A DNA stretch of 64,000 nt from Candidatus Berkiella cookevillensis (GTDB lineage: Bacteria; Pseudomonadota; Gammaproteobacteria; Berkiellales; Berkiellaceae): the NCBI RefSeq assembly GCF_001431315.2, contig NZ_LKHV02000001.1, forward strand, positions 1,736,001-1,800,000. Reading direction: 5' to 3'. The notes below the pieces were generated by a model. The model was not told the DNA's origin, did no database searches, and saw only the letters and a program-made list of their open reading frames with translations. Position numbers and translations under genes: made by a program. Positions 56,860 to 64,000 of the stretch are shown piece after piece; the stretch's first letter is position 1; each line of letters begins with the position of its first letter.

Positions 56860-57609
56860 TTCGGTGTCCACTGAATGGGGGGCAGGTCAAATACTCACAA
56901 AAACTTATACAACACATTTCTAAAACATAAAAGAACACAAAAAAAAGAAAGAGGCTTAGGCTATATCGTCATAGGCTTTGAAAGGCTTCCAATCGCTGCA
57001 ACTGGTATTTTTTTTCCCTTTACATAATGTATTAGGAGAAAAAATTCAACATGAAGATCACGGGCAACAAGGGTTTATTTACAATTTAATTCCACTAGAA
57101 CAGGAATCTTTATTTATCATAGGATTCATGATGTCTACTCAAAATAATCTTCATAAAAATTTTTTAAATCCTTTCTTTGAATTTAGCAAAAATAAAAATG
57201 ATTTTTTGAATTATATATTAACTTATATTTTATATAATAATGACAATATAGTAATTAATCCAAAATGGTACGATAATCTAGAACCAGCGTTCAAAGATGA
57301 ATTAAGTCAATTAATGAATATTCAAACAAATAAATATGCTGAGACGATTACAATAGATTATCCAATTCAGTTTTCAACGCATATAAAAAATACAAGTTGT
57401 AAAATCTTAAAATATCATTTTTGAAAGATAGAATATAATAATCGATCATTTTAGTCGCAATATTTTAATTCGATCTGTATTAGCAGCTACGGAAAATTCT
57501 TCTTTTCGTTTTTGACGCAGCATTTAGAGAACATACACGCTCTAACTATAGAATTATTTACACAAGAAATATGTTGACTTGACCTGCCCCCCATTCAGTG
57601 GACACCGAA

Positions 57610-58422
57610 CTACGCAGCTAATACGGCTCTTTCTACACTATCAGGTGTTTGATAGTCCAGCGTTGAGTGCAAACGGATACGATTATAGAACACTTCGATG
57701 TAATCAAAAATAGCTAATTTTGCCTCATCACGTGTTTTAAATTTGCAGTGATAGACAAGCTCTTGCTTTAAAGTGCCAAAGAAGCTTTCAGCAACGGCGT
57801 TATCCCAACAATCAGCCTTACGACTCATACTGTGAACCATTCCATTATTTTTAATAACTTCTTTAAAAGCGTGGGAAGCATATTGAACACCTCTATCAGA
57901 ATGGAATAGAAGAGCCTTAGAACAATCAACTTGTTTTAGTGCCATCTCTAACGCAGAAACAGCCAAGTCAGCTGTTATGCGCTCACCCATGGCCCAGCCT
58001 TTGACCTTTCGTGAGCACAGGTCGATGACTGTCGCTAAATAAAGCCAACCTTGTTCAGTCCAAATATAGGTAATATCGCCAACCCAGGCAATATTCGGCT
58101 TTATCGCAAAGAATTTGCGCTCTAACCGATTTGGCTCGATTGGCAGCTTGTGGTTTGAGTTGGTTGTGGCTTTGAATTTTCTCTTTACTTTGGGGAACAG
58201 CTTTAATTCTTTCATTAAACGGCTTACCTTTTTATGATTACAATCGATACCTTCGTTTTTAAGTGCTTTCTGCATGCGTCTGAAGCCATAGCAACATCGA
58301 CTCAGCAAAAAGATAGCGTTCATCCTCTCTTTTATAAAAGTGTCATTACACTCAGGTTCGACTGGTCGGTTTTTCCAAGCATAATACCCACTTCGGGAGA
58401 CCTGCATACATTCGCAGAGCAA
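57610..58422 (-). CDS. IS3-family transposase OrfB, copy 2
   Basis: Encodes the same 270 residues as 56047-56859, with all three DDE residues. Expressed probably as OrfAB by -1 frameshifting. Confidence 0.95.
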   Translation of the reverse strand: MLCECMQVSRSGYYAWKNRPVEPECNDTFIKERMNAIFLLSRCCYGFRRMQKALKNEGIDCNHKKVSRLMKELKLFPKVKRKFKATTNSNHKLPIEPNRLERKFFAIKPNIAWVGDITYIWTEQGWLYLATVIDLCSRKVKGWAMGERITADLAVSALEMALKQVDCSKALLFHSDRGVQYASHAFKEVIKNNGMVHSMSRKADCWDNAVAESFFGTLKQELVYHCKFKTRDEAKLAIFDYIEVFYNRIRLHSTLDYQTPDSVERAVLAA

Positions 58423-58451
58423 AACAACATCATAATGATGACGTTCTTTCT

Positions 58452-58766
58452 CTATGAATTTGAATCTTTCTTCGGGTCGTTCGCGAAGTAGGCTGTAGCC
58501 TTTTTTAAAATGTCGCAGGTATCCCTTAGGCGTTCATTTTCCTTGCGTAGCTTCAACAGTTCTTCATGAAGTTGCTTTAAATCAGGAGTTTCATCCTTGA
58601 CCTCAGGGATATTTTTGTCTTTTTTAGCCTTGGATATCCAGTTATAAAGCGTTGACTCAAGAATGCCGAGATCTTTCGCTGTCTTTGAGGTGGGTTGTTC
58701 GGAGGTCAGTGCTAGCTGCACTGCTCTTTGCTTAAATGACTTATCATACTTCTTATACTTGGACAT
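58452..58766 (-). CDS. IS3-family transposase OrfA, copy 2
   Basis: Encodes the same 104 residues as 55703-56017, with the same slippery A6G site before the stop. Confidence 0.93.
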   Translation of the reverse strand: MSKYKKYDKSFKQRAVQLALTSEQPTSKTAKDLGILESTLYNWISKAKKDKNIPEVKDETPDLKQLHEELLKLRKENERLRDTCDILKKATAYFANDPKKDSNS

Positions 58767-58892
58767 ACACGTCTCCTAACTGATATTTAGTTTATCAAAT
58801 TAGGTGTCCACAGTCAGGGGATCAGATCAACTCTGCTATAATTATAAAAATTCTCTAAAACAGAACATTTGAATAATTACAGAGCTACAAGC

Positions 58893-59285
58893 ATGTCACA
58901 TGAAAAAAAGCCAGGGATGATCAAGATAGCAATTCGCGACTTCTCTAGCACTGAGATAGATAGAATTGCTAAATCTGCCAATTGCACTGTTGAAGATGTA
59001 AAATTTATTTTAAATATTATAGAGTCACATTTTAAAAAGAAAAAATATGTTGATATCTCTGTAATATCAACACACACAGCCTTCTCAATTGATAAGGCAA
59101 AGTTTATTATTAACTCGATTAATGCAGTATCTAAAACCCCCAACGAAGAACCATTGCAAAGATCCCAAACATTAATTTTTGAAAAAGCAAAAGCCCCGGA
59201 TAAGAAAAGAAATAATGATACAGAAAATCCTGGACCTATGGTAACCGCAAAAGATCAAACGAAAGGACCAAAAGGCAGAATTTAA
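58893..59285 (+). CDS. Hypothetical island protein, first gene of a pair
   Basis: From ATG 58893 (MSHEKKPGMIKIAIRDFSST) the product has 130 residues. Residues 20-85 alternate helices with short loops (STEIDRIAKSANCTVEDVKF, DISVISTHTAFSIDKAKFII), which may be a small helical domain; the C-terminal 45 residues are Lys/Asn/Pro-rich and look disordered. It ends three bases before the next gene. No family recognised. Confidence 0.6.
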   Translation: MSHEKKPGMIKIAIRDFSSTEIDRIAKSANCTVEDVKFILNIIESHFKKKKYVDISVISTHTAFSIDKAKFIINSINAVSKTPNEEPLQRSQTLIFEKAKAPDKKRNNDTENPGPMVTAKDQTKGPKGRI

Positions 59286-59287
59286 TT

Positions 59288-59653
59288 ATGAAACTAGCAG
59301 ACATTTGGAATTCTCACGTAGCATATACAAAAGAATTTTCTACAACCACTCGGCAATTAGCTTTTGCATCCATAGCGGTGTGCTGGGTTCTAAAACCTCA
59401 AAATATTGAAATATTAACTCTTACGCCATTAGTTTGGGCAATAATTTTCGCAGTAGTCTATTTTATTTCAGATTGTCTTCAGTATGCCTCCGGTGCACTG
59501 GTTCATTATCGACTTGCCAAGAAGTGCGAAGCACAACAACTTGACTCAATACCCAAAAGCCCCAGACTAGATATTTTCCCATATCTTTTTTTAACTTTAA
59601 AAGGCATAGCATTGATAGTAAGCTATATTGCAATCGGGTTCTATTTATTTTAA
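59288..59653 (+). CDS. Hypothetical membrane protein, second gene of a pair
   Basis: A 121-residue protein with hydrophobic segments about 24-40, 46-70 and 97-120 (LAFASIAVCWVL; LTPLVWAIIFAVVYFISDCL; LFLTLKGIALIVSYIAIGFY). Three bases separate it from the preceding gene, so the pair is probably translated together. I recall similar small membrane proteins on mobile islands, but not a function. Confidence 0.65.
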   Translation: MKLADIWNSHVAYTKEFSTTTRQLAFASIAVCWVLKPQNIEILTLTPLVWAIIFAVVYFISDCLQYASGALVHYRLAKKCEAQQLDSIPKSPRLDIFPYLFLTLKGIALIVSYIAIGFYLF

Positions 59654-59808
59654 AAATAGCCTCCTTTTATTTATATCCACCCATATCGAACCACCACCAT
59701 TAGCGTTTATTTTGATATTGCAGAGTTGATAAGAACCAGGCTCAAAACAGGCTCTCATGTGACATTTTTTTATAAATTTTATACAAACTTAAAACTTTAA
59801 GTGAGGAC

Positions 59809-60699
59809 TTAGCTCGTTCTCTCCTTACCAATTGCGACAGCATTCTTTTCAAAAAATATATATTCAGAAAAATAATCAAGTAAGTTAGGTTTTTTTAATG
59901 TGCAATTTTGCAAATGATTCATTAGAACCAAGAGCAATGCCGAGAGATTTCCACCAAGTATCTTATTCGCATCACCTGGTTTTCTAAAGCACCATAATTT
60001 TTTTCTCGTGCTAAATTCAGGTATAGCATTTATTGCTTTTATTTGCGGAGGAATATCTTCTAGACGCCAATTTAAAATCACTCCTTTATTTAGAAAACAA
60101 GTGACATTGGGGAGATTTTTTTGTTCAGCTTGGACGAAAATACTTAACTCTTCAATTTTATTTTCAATACTGTTGCCGTCAACAAAAAGCATAAATTTAA
60201 AAAGTGGATTCTTGTAGGGTCTTTTATCGCTAGTGGTAATATTTGAGCCATCTAATGCAAAATCATTGAATTCATTTGGTTTGGTTTTTTCTCTATAAAA
60301 CTCTTCATTTAATGATTTTATATGTTCGGAAAAATCATTAATTTCTTTTGGATTATTAAAAGTAGACCTAATTTCTCCTACAGCATATACTGATTCAAAT
60401 GGGATATATTCTGTGCCATCTTCTGCTTTAAATAAAACAGGTACATTATCAGCATCAGATATAATAATATCAAATTGCCGAGAAATGTTTCTTTTCACAT
60501 CAATGATATGACCATGCCCGACATAAAATCTTTTAGGAAGTATTTTACTCAACACATTTCTTGCACATATTTCAACTTCATTGCCCGAACTTTTAATATC
60601 CTTGGTCGAATGAATTAATTTAGCTTTTTCTCGTGCGAGCCATATATCAGTAGCATAAGCATGATATGAATCTAACAAGTTATAAGGTTTTGTTTTCAT
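59809..60699 (-). CDS. DUF6602-like protein, possible PD-(D/E)xK fold
   Basis: A 296-residue protein matching the DUF6602 pattern: GNEVEICARNVLSKILPKRF, YVGHGHIIDVKRNISRQFDI and PFESVYAVGEIRSTF. The spacing D-II-S...ESVYAVGEIR recalls the D...ExK core of restriction-like nucleases, but the Lys is Arg here. The family is often found in defence and mobile islands. It converges on the preceding pair. Function not established. Confidence 0.7.
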   Translation of the reverse strand: MKTKPYNLLDSYHAYATDIWLAREKAKLIHSTKDIKSSGNEVEICARNVLSKILPKRFYVGHGHIIDVKRNISRQFDIIISDADNVPVLFKAEDGTEYIPFESVYAVGEIRSTFNNPKEINDFSEHIKSLNEEFYREKTKPNEFNDFALDGSNITTSDKRPYKNPLFKFMLFVDGNSIENKIEELSIFVQAEQKNLPNVTCFLNKGVILNWRLEDIPPQIKAINAIPEFSTRKKLWCFRKPGDANKILGGNLSALLLVLMNHLQNCTLKKPNLLDYFSEYIFFEKNAVAIGKERTS

Positions 60700-61084
60700 A
60701 TATTTTTTCAGGAAAGCATAAAAAAGTTGTTTAGTACATTATATCTATAAAATATGAATAAGAAACCAACAAAAGATTTTTTTCATTCTTTAGGCCAACT
60801 GTTGTTCTCTTAAATCATAGTTCGAATTGCAGCCTATTCACTTAGCTTTCTAAGATGGTTTTGTAGTATGCATACATTCAAGTCATTACCCCCCATAGCT
60901 CCACCTACTAATATGGTAATTCATATGGTTTGGGTCGAGAGCTTATGGTTACTTAGATAATAAATAGAGCATGACGGACTTTTGCCGGGATCAGTTCTGC
61001 TTTGTAGGGAAAAGTGCCGCAACTTTGCAATGAGCGAACCACAAAATAGTGTTAAATATCAAATAGATGATTTATATAATACGA
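60700..61084. other. Gene-free stretch inside the right end of the island
   Basis: AT-rich sequence without a credible gene. From 60970 to 61050 it contains the repeat shared with 54078-54155. It ends directly at the right attachment site. Confidence 0.6.
60970..61050. repeat. About 80-bp repeat at the right end of the island
   Basis: GACTTTTGCCGGGATCAGTT, TTTGCAATGAGCGAACCACA and intervening blocks match 54078-54155. Its position 35 bp from the attachment site suggests an end module of the island or recombinase-binding sequence. Confidence 0.8.
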
Positions 61085-61134
61085 GCTTCGAACCAGGTGG
61101 TCGGGAGTTCGAGTCTCTCCGAGCGCGCCATTTT
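61085..61134 (+). repeat. Right attachment site (attR), tRNA-Arg 3' fragment
   Basis: Identical over 50 bases to 44409-44458: anticodon-loop end, T-arm, acceptor 3' strand, CCA and TTTT. It lacks the 5' half of the tRNA, so it is not a functional tRNA gene. Confidence 0.92.
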
Positions 61135-61193
61135 CATCTTTTTTACTAGTTCCGACATTACCCTATGGGGTAACAGTGATAAATAAAAAACGT

Positions 61194-61338
61194 TTATTGC
61201 TGTCGATTACAAACAAGCTTAACCTCTAAATTAAAACCTAATACATGAGCGTACTCATGCAACCTTTTTAAATGTTGGCTCTTCAAGTGCGTCTGCCTTG
61301 AACTGTGCCAAAGAAGGTCTTTTAGTGCCTTTAGTCAT
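61194..61338 (-). pseudogene. HigA/Xre-type antitoxin remnant
   Basis: With a good ribosome binding site (GGAGAAAG) the frame starts MTKGTKRPSLAQFKADALEE, like the N-terminus of HigA-type antitoxins. In another frame it continues LHEYAHVLGFNLEVKLVCNR and QQ stop, like their C-terminus. The helix-turn-helix in between is deleted. No toxin remains upstream beyond a possible short tail. Confidence 0.75.
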
Positions 61339-61393
61339 AGTGACTTTCTCCGTTTTATGGGTCTCACAAATTCTTATCTCGTAATGTTTTAAA

Positions 61394-61882
61394 TCAAAGT
61401 TGATGCTTGATACTCTCCAAAGGAAGAAAAAGCGTTAGTTCTATTTTATTCTCCAAAAACCCATAAGCTTGATAATAAGCTTTTGCCTTGTCATCTATGG
61501 CGTGGACAAGCAACCCACGTACAGCAGCGATTCTAGATGCTTCCATTGTTTTAATCAAAGCTTCTTTTAAAAGATGTTTGCCAATACCTTTTTCTTGCCA
61601 CTTTAAATCAACAGCGAGTCTACCTAGAATCATAACAGGTATTCTTTCTGGTGCATTTTGCTTAAAACTTCTTGTCATTTCATCACGATTAACACTGCCA
61701 TACACTAAAGAGTAGTAAGCAATCACTGTTTTATTGATACAAACAACTCTAGTGGTAGAGAACTTGTTTTGATTGTCTAAGGCTCTAGTCTTAAGCCAAA
61801 TATTTAAAACATCATTACCGCAATCAAAATCACTTAGCTCATGTTCTTCTGAAATTAACTTCGGTGCACTTATTTTTCCCAC
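61394..61882 (-). CDS. GNAT acetyltransferase toxin (TacT-like), copy 2
   Basis: Complete 162-residue toxin with the native-looking C-terminus FLPLESIKHQL. The acetyl-CoA site is QEKGIG (96-101) and YAYGF-type Tyr140 is present. It overlaps the antitoxin start-to-stop by 13 bp. It differs from copy 1 at one core residue (Ala139 for Gly) plus the tail. This copy lies 260 bp outside the right attachment site. Confidence 0.92.
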   Translation of the reverse strand: MGKISAPKLISEEHELSDFDCGNDVLNIWLKTRALDNQNKFSTTRVVCINKTVIAYYSLVYGSVNRDEMTRSFKQNAPERIPVMILGRLAVDLKWQEKGIGKHLLKEALIKTMEASRIAAVRGLLVHAIDDKAKAYYQAYGFLENKIELTLFLPLESIKHQL

Positions 61883-62175
61883 GGCGCTTTCTCTTTAAAC
61901 AAAGCTTTTAATGCGGGTATTTCTTTTGGTGGAGCATCTAACATTTTTTTAAATGCATCAAAATCTTTATCGCTTAAAAAGAAATCTTGCCTATTAAGAA
62001 GATCATTCTCAACCGCCCGGGTTACAGCATCGATGATGTAGCTAGTTCGGTCAGAATGTGGACGCAGCTTGACAGCTTTATCTAAAAGAGCGAGATGTTT
62101 AACCGGATATTTTAAGTTAACGACCTTTTTTTGAGCCAGTTTTTTATTTTGCGGACTCTTACGTGCAGATTCCAT
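61870..62175 (-). CDS. DUF1778 antitoxin (TacA-like), copy 2
   Basis: The 101 residues from ATG 62175 are identical to copy 1 at 46413-46718. Ribbon-helix-helix N-terminal domain and toxin-binding C-terminus. Preceded by the same 36-bp tandem repeats. Confidence 0.92.
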   Translation of the reverse strand: MESARKSPQNKKLAQKKVVNLKYPVKHLALLDKAVKLRPHSDRTSYIIDAVTRAVENDLLNRQDFFLSDKDFDAFKKMLDAPPKEIPALKALFKEKAPWEK

Positions 62176-62187
62176 AAAATTACCTAT

Positions 62188-62272
62188 GTATACGTTGTAT
62201 ATATGATAAATATATACCATGATGTATACGTTGTATATATGATAAATATATACCATGATGTATACGTTGTAT
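62188..62272. promoter_or_regulatory. Tandem 36-bp repeats upstream of the TA module, copy 2
   Basis: Same array as at 46731-46815, units starting at 62188, 62224 and 62260. Likely operator/promoter region of the antitoxin-toxin operon. Confidence 0.75.
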
Positions 62273-62307
62273 ACACCACTTATCAAATAATAATCTTGCA
62301 CCCACAC

Positions 62308-62663
62308 ATTTTTACAGGGTATTTGGTGCTGTACTTTTGCTCAAAATTTTAATTAATATATTGATTTTTATAATATTTTAAACAGAGATCCTGCTAATGA
62401 AGGTAATGTGAATAAGAAAGGGAGTAACATCACCCGCATATTACCTCCTTAATTCTGTTATTACCCTCTTTCTTAAAAAAATTTTGCGAGCTTTTTGCCG
62501 AATACAGATATTTTGGCTTTGCTATGACATCAAGAATTATATTTAAAATTAACTTAAGCCCTTTGATAGCGCATAACTACTACAACCAAGACAAAATAAT
62601 TAGGCCTAGTTTGACAGTAATCTCTCTGAATGCTTTAATCCCTTCATTTTTAGGAGAAAAAGA
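62308..62663. other. Gene-free stretch; end of the TA duplication
   Basis: Contains a block starting AAGGGAGTAACATCACCCGC (62417) that runs to about 62480 and matches 46879-46942 beside TA copy 1. Copy 2 has about 80 bp more between the TA upstream region and this block. The rest shows nothing recognisable. Confidence 0.6.
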
Positions 62664-63050
62664 TGGGATTAACTAGAATATCTCGATAGAATTTATTTTT
62701 ACATTCTTCTGATAAGAATAAAGCAATCAAAATCGTTAAAGAATTTCTCAAACAGAATGAGAATATCAAGCCAACCAGTGAAATTGAGTATTCAGATTAC
62801 AAAAAACTTAAGGGCATTAAAGTAAGCTTTACCTGCCATCATACTGCCCCTTCATGGTCTGAACTTGCCTATGATTTAATACTAACAACTCAAACTTCAG
62901 CTAGAGGATTGATACTGACTGGTTCAATTGATGAGGCTGTAGATATTTTTTCAAATAATGTATCTGGCGCAAAAGGAGTGATTGAATCACTCGGCATGGT
63001 TTGTAGTCGAGTGGATTATTCAGTAGAAAATGATATCTGTAACCAATAAG
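62664..63050 (+). pseudogene. Hypothetical gene with in-frame TAG at codon 9
   Basis: AGGAGAAAAAG precedes ATG 62664 (MGLTRISR, then TAG, then NLFLHSSDKNKAIKIVKEFL). The frame is otherwise open for 128 codons to TAA 63048-63050, with a protein-like composition (HHTAPSWSELAYDLILTTQT, GLILTGSIDEAVDIFSNNV). No alternative start codon lies soon after the TAG. A single change from CAG would explain it. No family recognised. Confidence 0.6.
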
Positions 63051-63166
63051 CTTATATACGTGGCTGTCCCAGGTAATGTTCTCGTTGCTATTCAAAGAGA
63101 GGCACTTTACGACAGGAGATTTTCAAGGTAAAAATTTAAAAAATCCATCTGCTCACTAACGTGAGC

Positions 63167-63192
63167 TTCTTCCCTTGATATCAAGGGAAGAA
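63167..63192. repeat. Perfect 26-bp palindrome
   Basis: TTCTTCCCTTGAT is followed directly by its reverse complement. No gene with a matching terminator position is evident; it lies 117 bp after the broken frame and 136 bp from the end of the carrier gene. Confidence 0.7.
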
Positions 63193-63327
63193 AACCATTC
63201 ACTTCGTTCATTTTCTTACTGAAATATGGATGCTCTATACCTTATAGAATCAAAAAAAGTAGAACCACCTGCAATTATAAAGTAAACTGCAGAATGTTCA
63301 ACTTTAGAGAACCTGCGGTTCTTTTGC

Positions 63328-64000
63328 TTAAATTTTTGGTTTTAAGTAATTACTTACACGCTGATTAACTTCGCCCATAATCATCACCGCTGAAGCAACT
63401 CGGCTCATTCGCCAAACGCTGCCTTTGTACATACCTGAAATCCCCTCTTTTCTGAGCTTCTCTTTTGCAAGTGCCCAAAGTGGTAATGGGGATCCAGTTT
63501 GCTGTGCCGTTTTCAAAGTATCCCAAGGTTGTGAAAGCACGCCGACAGCAACGCCTGCAACGGCACCACCCGCCATACTCGCTTGTCCTTCAGACATCAA
63601 TTGTGAAAATCGCTCTTTCATATAGGGGGCAGCAAAGCCATAGCCAACTGTAAACTTTGCATCACGTATTGCAGTGCCAGCCATCCCTCGTCCAAAACCT
63701 TTCAAACCTTCATTCGCATATATATGTTTCATCGTAGCAAAAAAGCCGCGCTCTGGCGTTTGTTGAGTCATGATAAGTTCAGTAGGGCCACTTATGGTTG
63801 CAGAGAATCCGCCACCCACTGCATTATAAGCGATCTTTTCCATCTCTGTAGGCGGATTATGGTCATCATGACGAAAAGTGCTAATCGCAGCCACAGTACC
63901 TACTTGCATCGCAGTCACCGGAATTGTAGAGGACATGTTAGGAAGCCATCCACGATACAATACGCTTGGATTGAAAGTAAATTTCTCTTTTGGAGGAATA
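63328..64000 (-). CDS. Mitochondrial carrier family protein (partial, N-terminus off window)
   Basis: The frame is open to the right edge (reads PPKEKFTFNPSVLYRGWLPN from base 64000). Mitochondrial-carrier repeats are visible: SGPTELIMTQQT (PxE signature), GLKGFGRGMAGTAIRDAKF, SQPWDTLKTAQQTG with the canonical PxDxxK, and GISGMYKGSVWRMSRVASAV. These are eukaryotic-type inner-membrane exchangers. In bacteria the known case is LncP of Legionella pneumophila, a Dot/Icm effector sent to host mitochondria. Whether this protein is secreted is inference. Confidence 0.88.
   Translation of the reverse strand, partial: IPPKEKFTFNPSVLYRGWLPNMSSTIPVTAMQVGTVAAISTFRHDDHNPPTEMEKIAYNAVGGGFSATISGPTELIMTQQTPERGFFATMKHIYANEGLKGFGRGMAGTAIRDAKFTVGYGFAAPYMKERFSQLMSEGQASMAGGAVAGVAVGVLSQPWDTLKTAQQTGSPLPLWALAKEKLRKEGISGMYKGSVWRMSRVASAVMIMGEVNQRVSNYLKPKI

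Larger units (their letters stand above)
55640..56889 (+). mobile_element. IS3-family element, intact, copy 1
   Basis: 1,250 bp with ends TGATCTGATCCCCTGACTG and, in reverse complement, TGACCTGCCCCCCATTCAG. A 3-bp AAT duplication flanks it (55637-55639 and 56890-56892). orfA and orfB are complete. The copy at 57580-58829 encodes identical proteins in inverted orientation. Confidence 0.95.
55125..57424 (+). pseudogene. Cys/His-rich island protein gene split by an IS
   Basis: The N-terminal part (55125-55529) has CSGDIIKAHTISKKYLKFIC and ASIFTGFCANHDKKLFTSFE, a probable zinc-binding Cys/His pattern of a protein family common on mobile islands. Removing the IS at 55640-56889 and one AAT restores a continuous frame (LLHARKEANTHKNLYNTFLK) that continues to GYIVIGFERLPIAATGIFF and the C-terminal domain at 56978-57424. 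Two single-base changes in an A7 tract near 55515 and a T8 tract near 57010 also break the frame. The restored protein would have about 350 residues. Function unknown. Confidence 0.75.
57580..58829 (-). mobile_element. IS3-family element, intact, copy 2 (inverted)
   Basis: Inverted copy of 55640-56889, also 1,250 bp. A separate 3-bp duplication ACT (57577-57579 and 58830-58832) shows an independent insertion. The pair encloses a 690-bp segment and could invert it by recombination. Confidence 0.95.

Noticed and set aside
55640-58829. Composite transposon carrying cargo
   Set aside because: Each IS has its own target duplication and there is none shared by the outer ends, so they inserted independently.
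61085-61134. Second tRNA-Arg gene
   Set aside because: Only the 3' half is present; the acceptor 5' strand, D-arm and half of the anticodon stem are missing.

Overview
The window reads as a chromosomal segment of an AT-rich gammaproteobacterium, most likely a host-associated member of or near the Legionellales. This rests on gene content and order only (bamD divergent from rluD-pgeF-clpB, purM-purN-DUF3108 divergent from DUF2066-hda, pepA next to valS), on many small dispersed palindromic repeats, and on a eukaryote-type mitochondrial carrier protein at the right edge. Among bacteria such carriers are best known from Legionella, so an intracellular life is an inference. No species can be named from the sequence.

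Left two thirds (1-44,330) are mainly ordinary housekeeping genes: pepA (3' end), valS, hipBA, a fatty-acid desaturase, an HSL-type esterase, a 1,006-residue VWA surface/secreted protein, prfC, a DASS anion transporter, leuA, pssA, an FMN glutamate-synthase-like protein, dtd, cysS, gltX, ppiB-lpxH, clpB, pgeF-rluD, bamD, proS, an OmpA-domain lipoprotein, acyP, arsC-like-wrbA, DUF2066-hda and purMN-DUF3108. Between them lie at least three families of palindromic intergenic repeats; one copy forms the last third of a small membrane-protein gene, and another sits directly upstream of dtd and supplies its ribosome binding site. hipBA is preceded by three near-identical 18-bp operator-like palindromes spaced exactly 28 bp apart.

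Right third (44,378-61,134) is a genomic island integrated in tRNA-Arg(TCG). A 50-bp identical direct repeat (tRNA 3' end at 44,409-44,458 and a tRNA fragment at 61,085-61,134) marks its ends; a degenerate third att-like copy at 47,044-47,088 points to tandem accretion. The integrase survives only as a C-terminal fragment cut by an ISL3 element. Cargo: a TacA-TacT-like toxin-antitoxin module (a near-identical second copy lies just outside the right end), an HEPN/MltR-like plus membrane-protein pair, phage tail tape-measure debris, two intact inverted IS3-family elements and one internally deleted one, a Cys/His protein gene broken by two IS insertions and two homopolymer frameshifts but reconstructible, a small two-gene operon and a DUF6602 protein.

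Beyond the island (61,135-64,000) lie a HigA-like antitoxin relic, the second toxin-antitoxin copy, a reading frame with a premature TAG, and the truncated mitochondrial carrier gene. The most informative points for follow-up are the island architecture, the TA duplication, the palindromic repeats that enter coding sequence, the HipB operator array, a double-glycine-leader peptide beside the tRNA, and the mitochondrial carrier protein.
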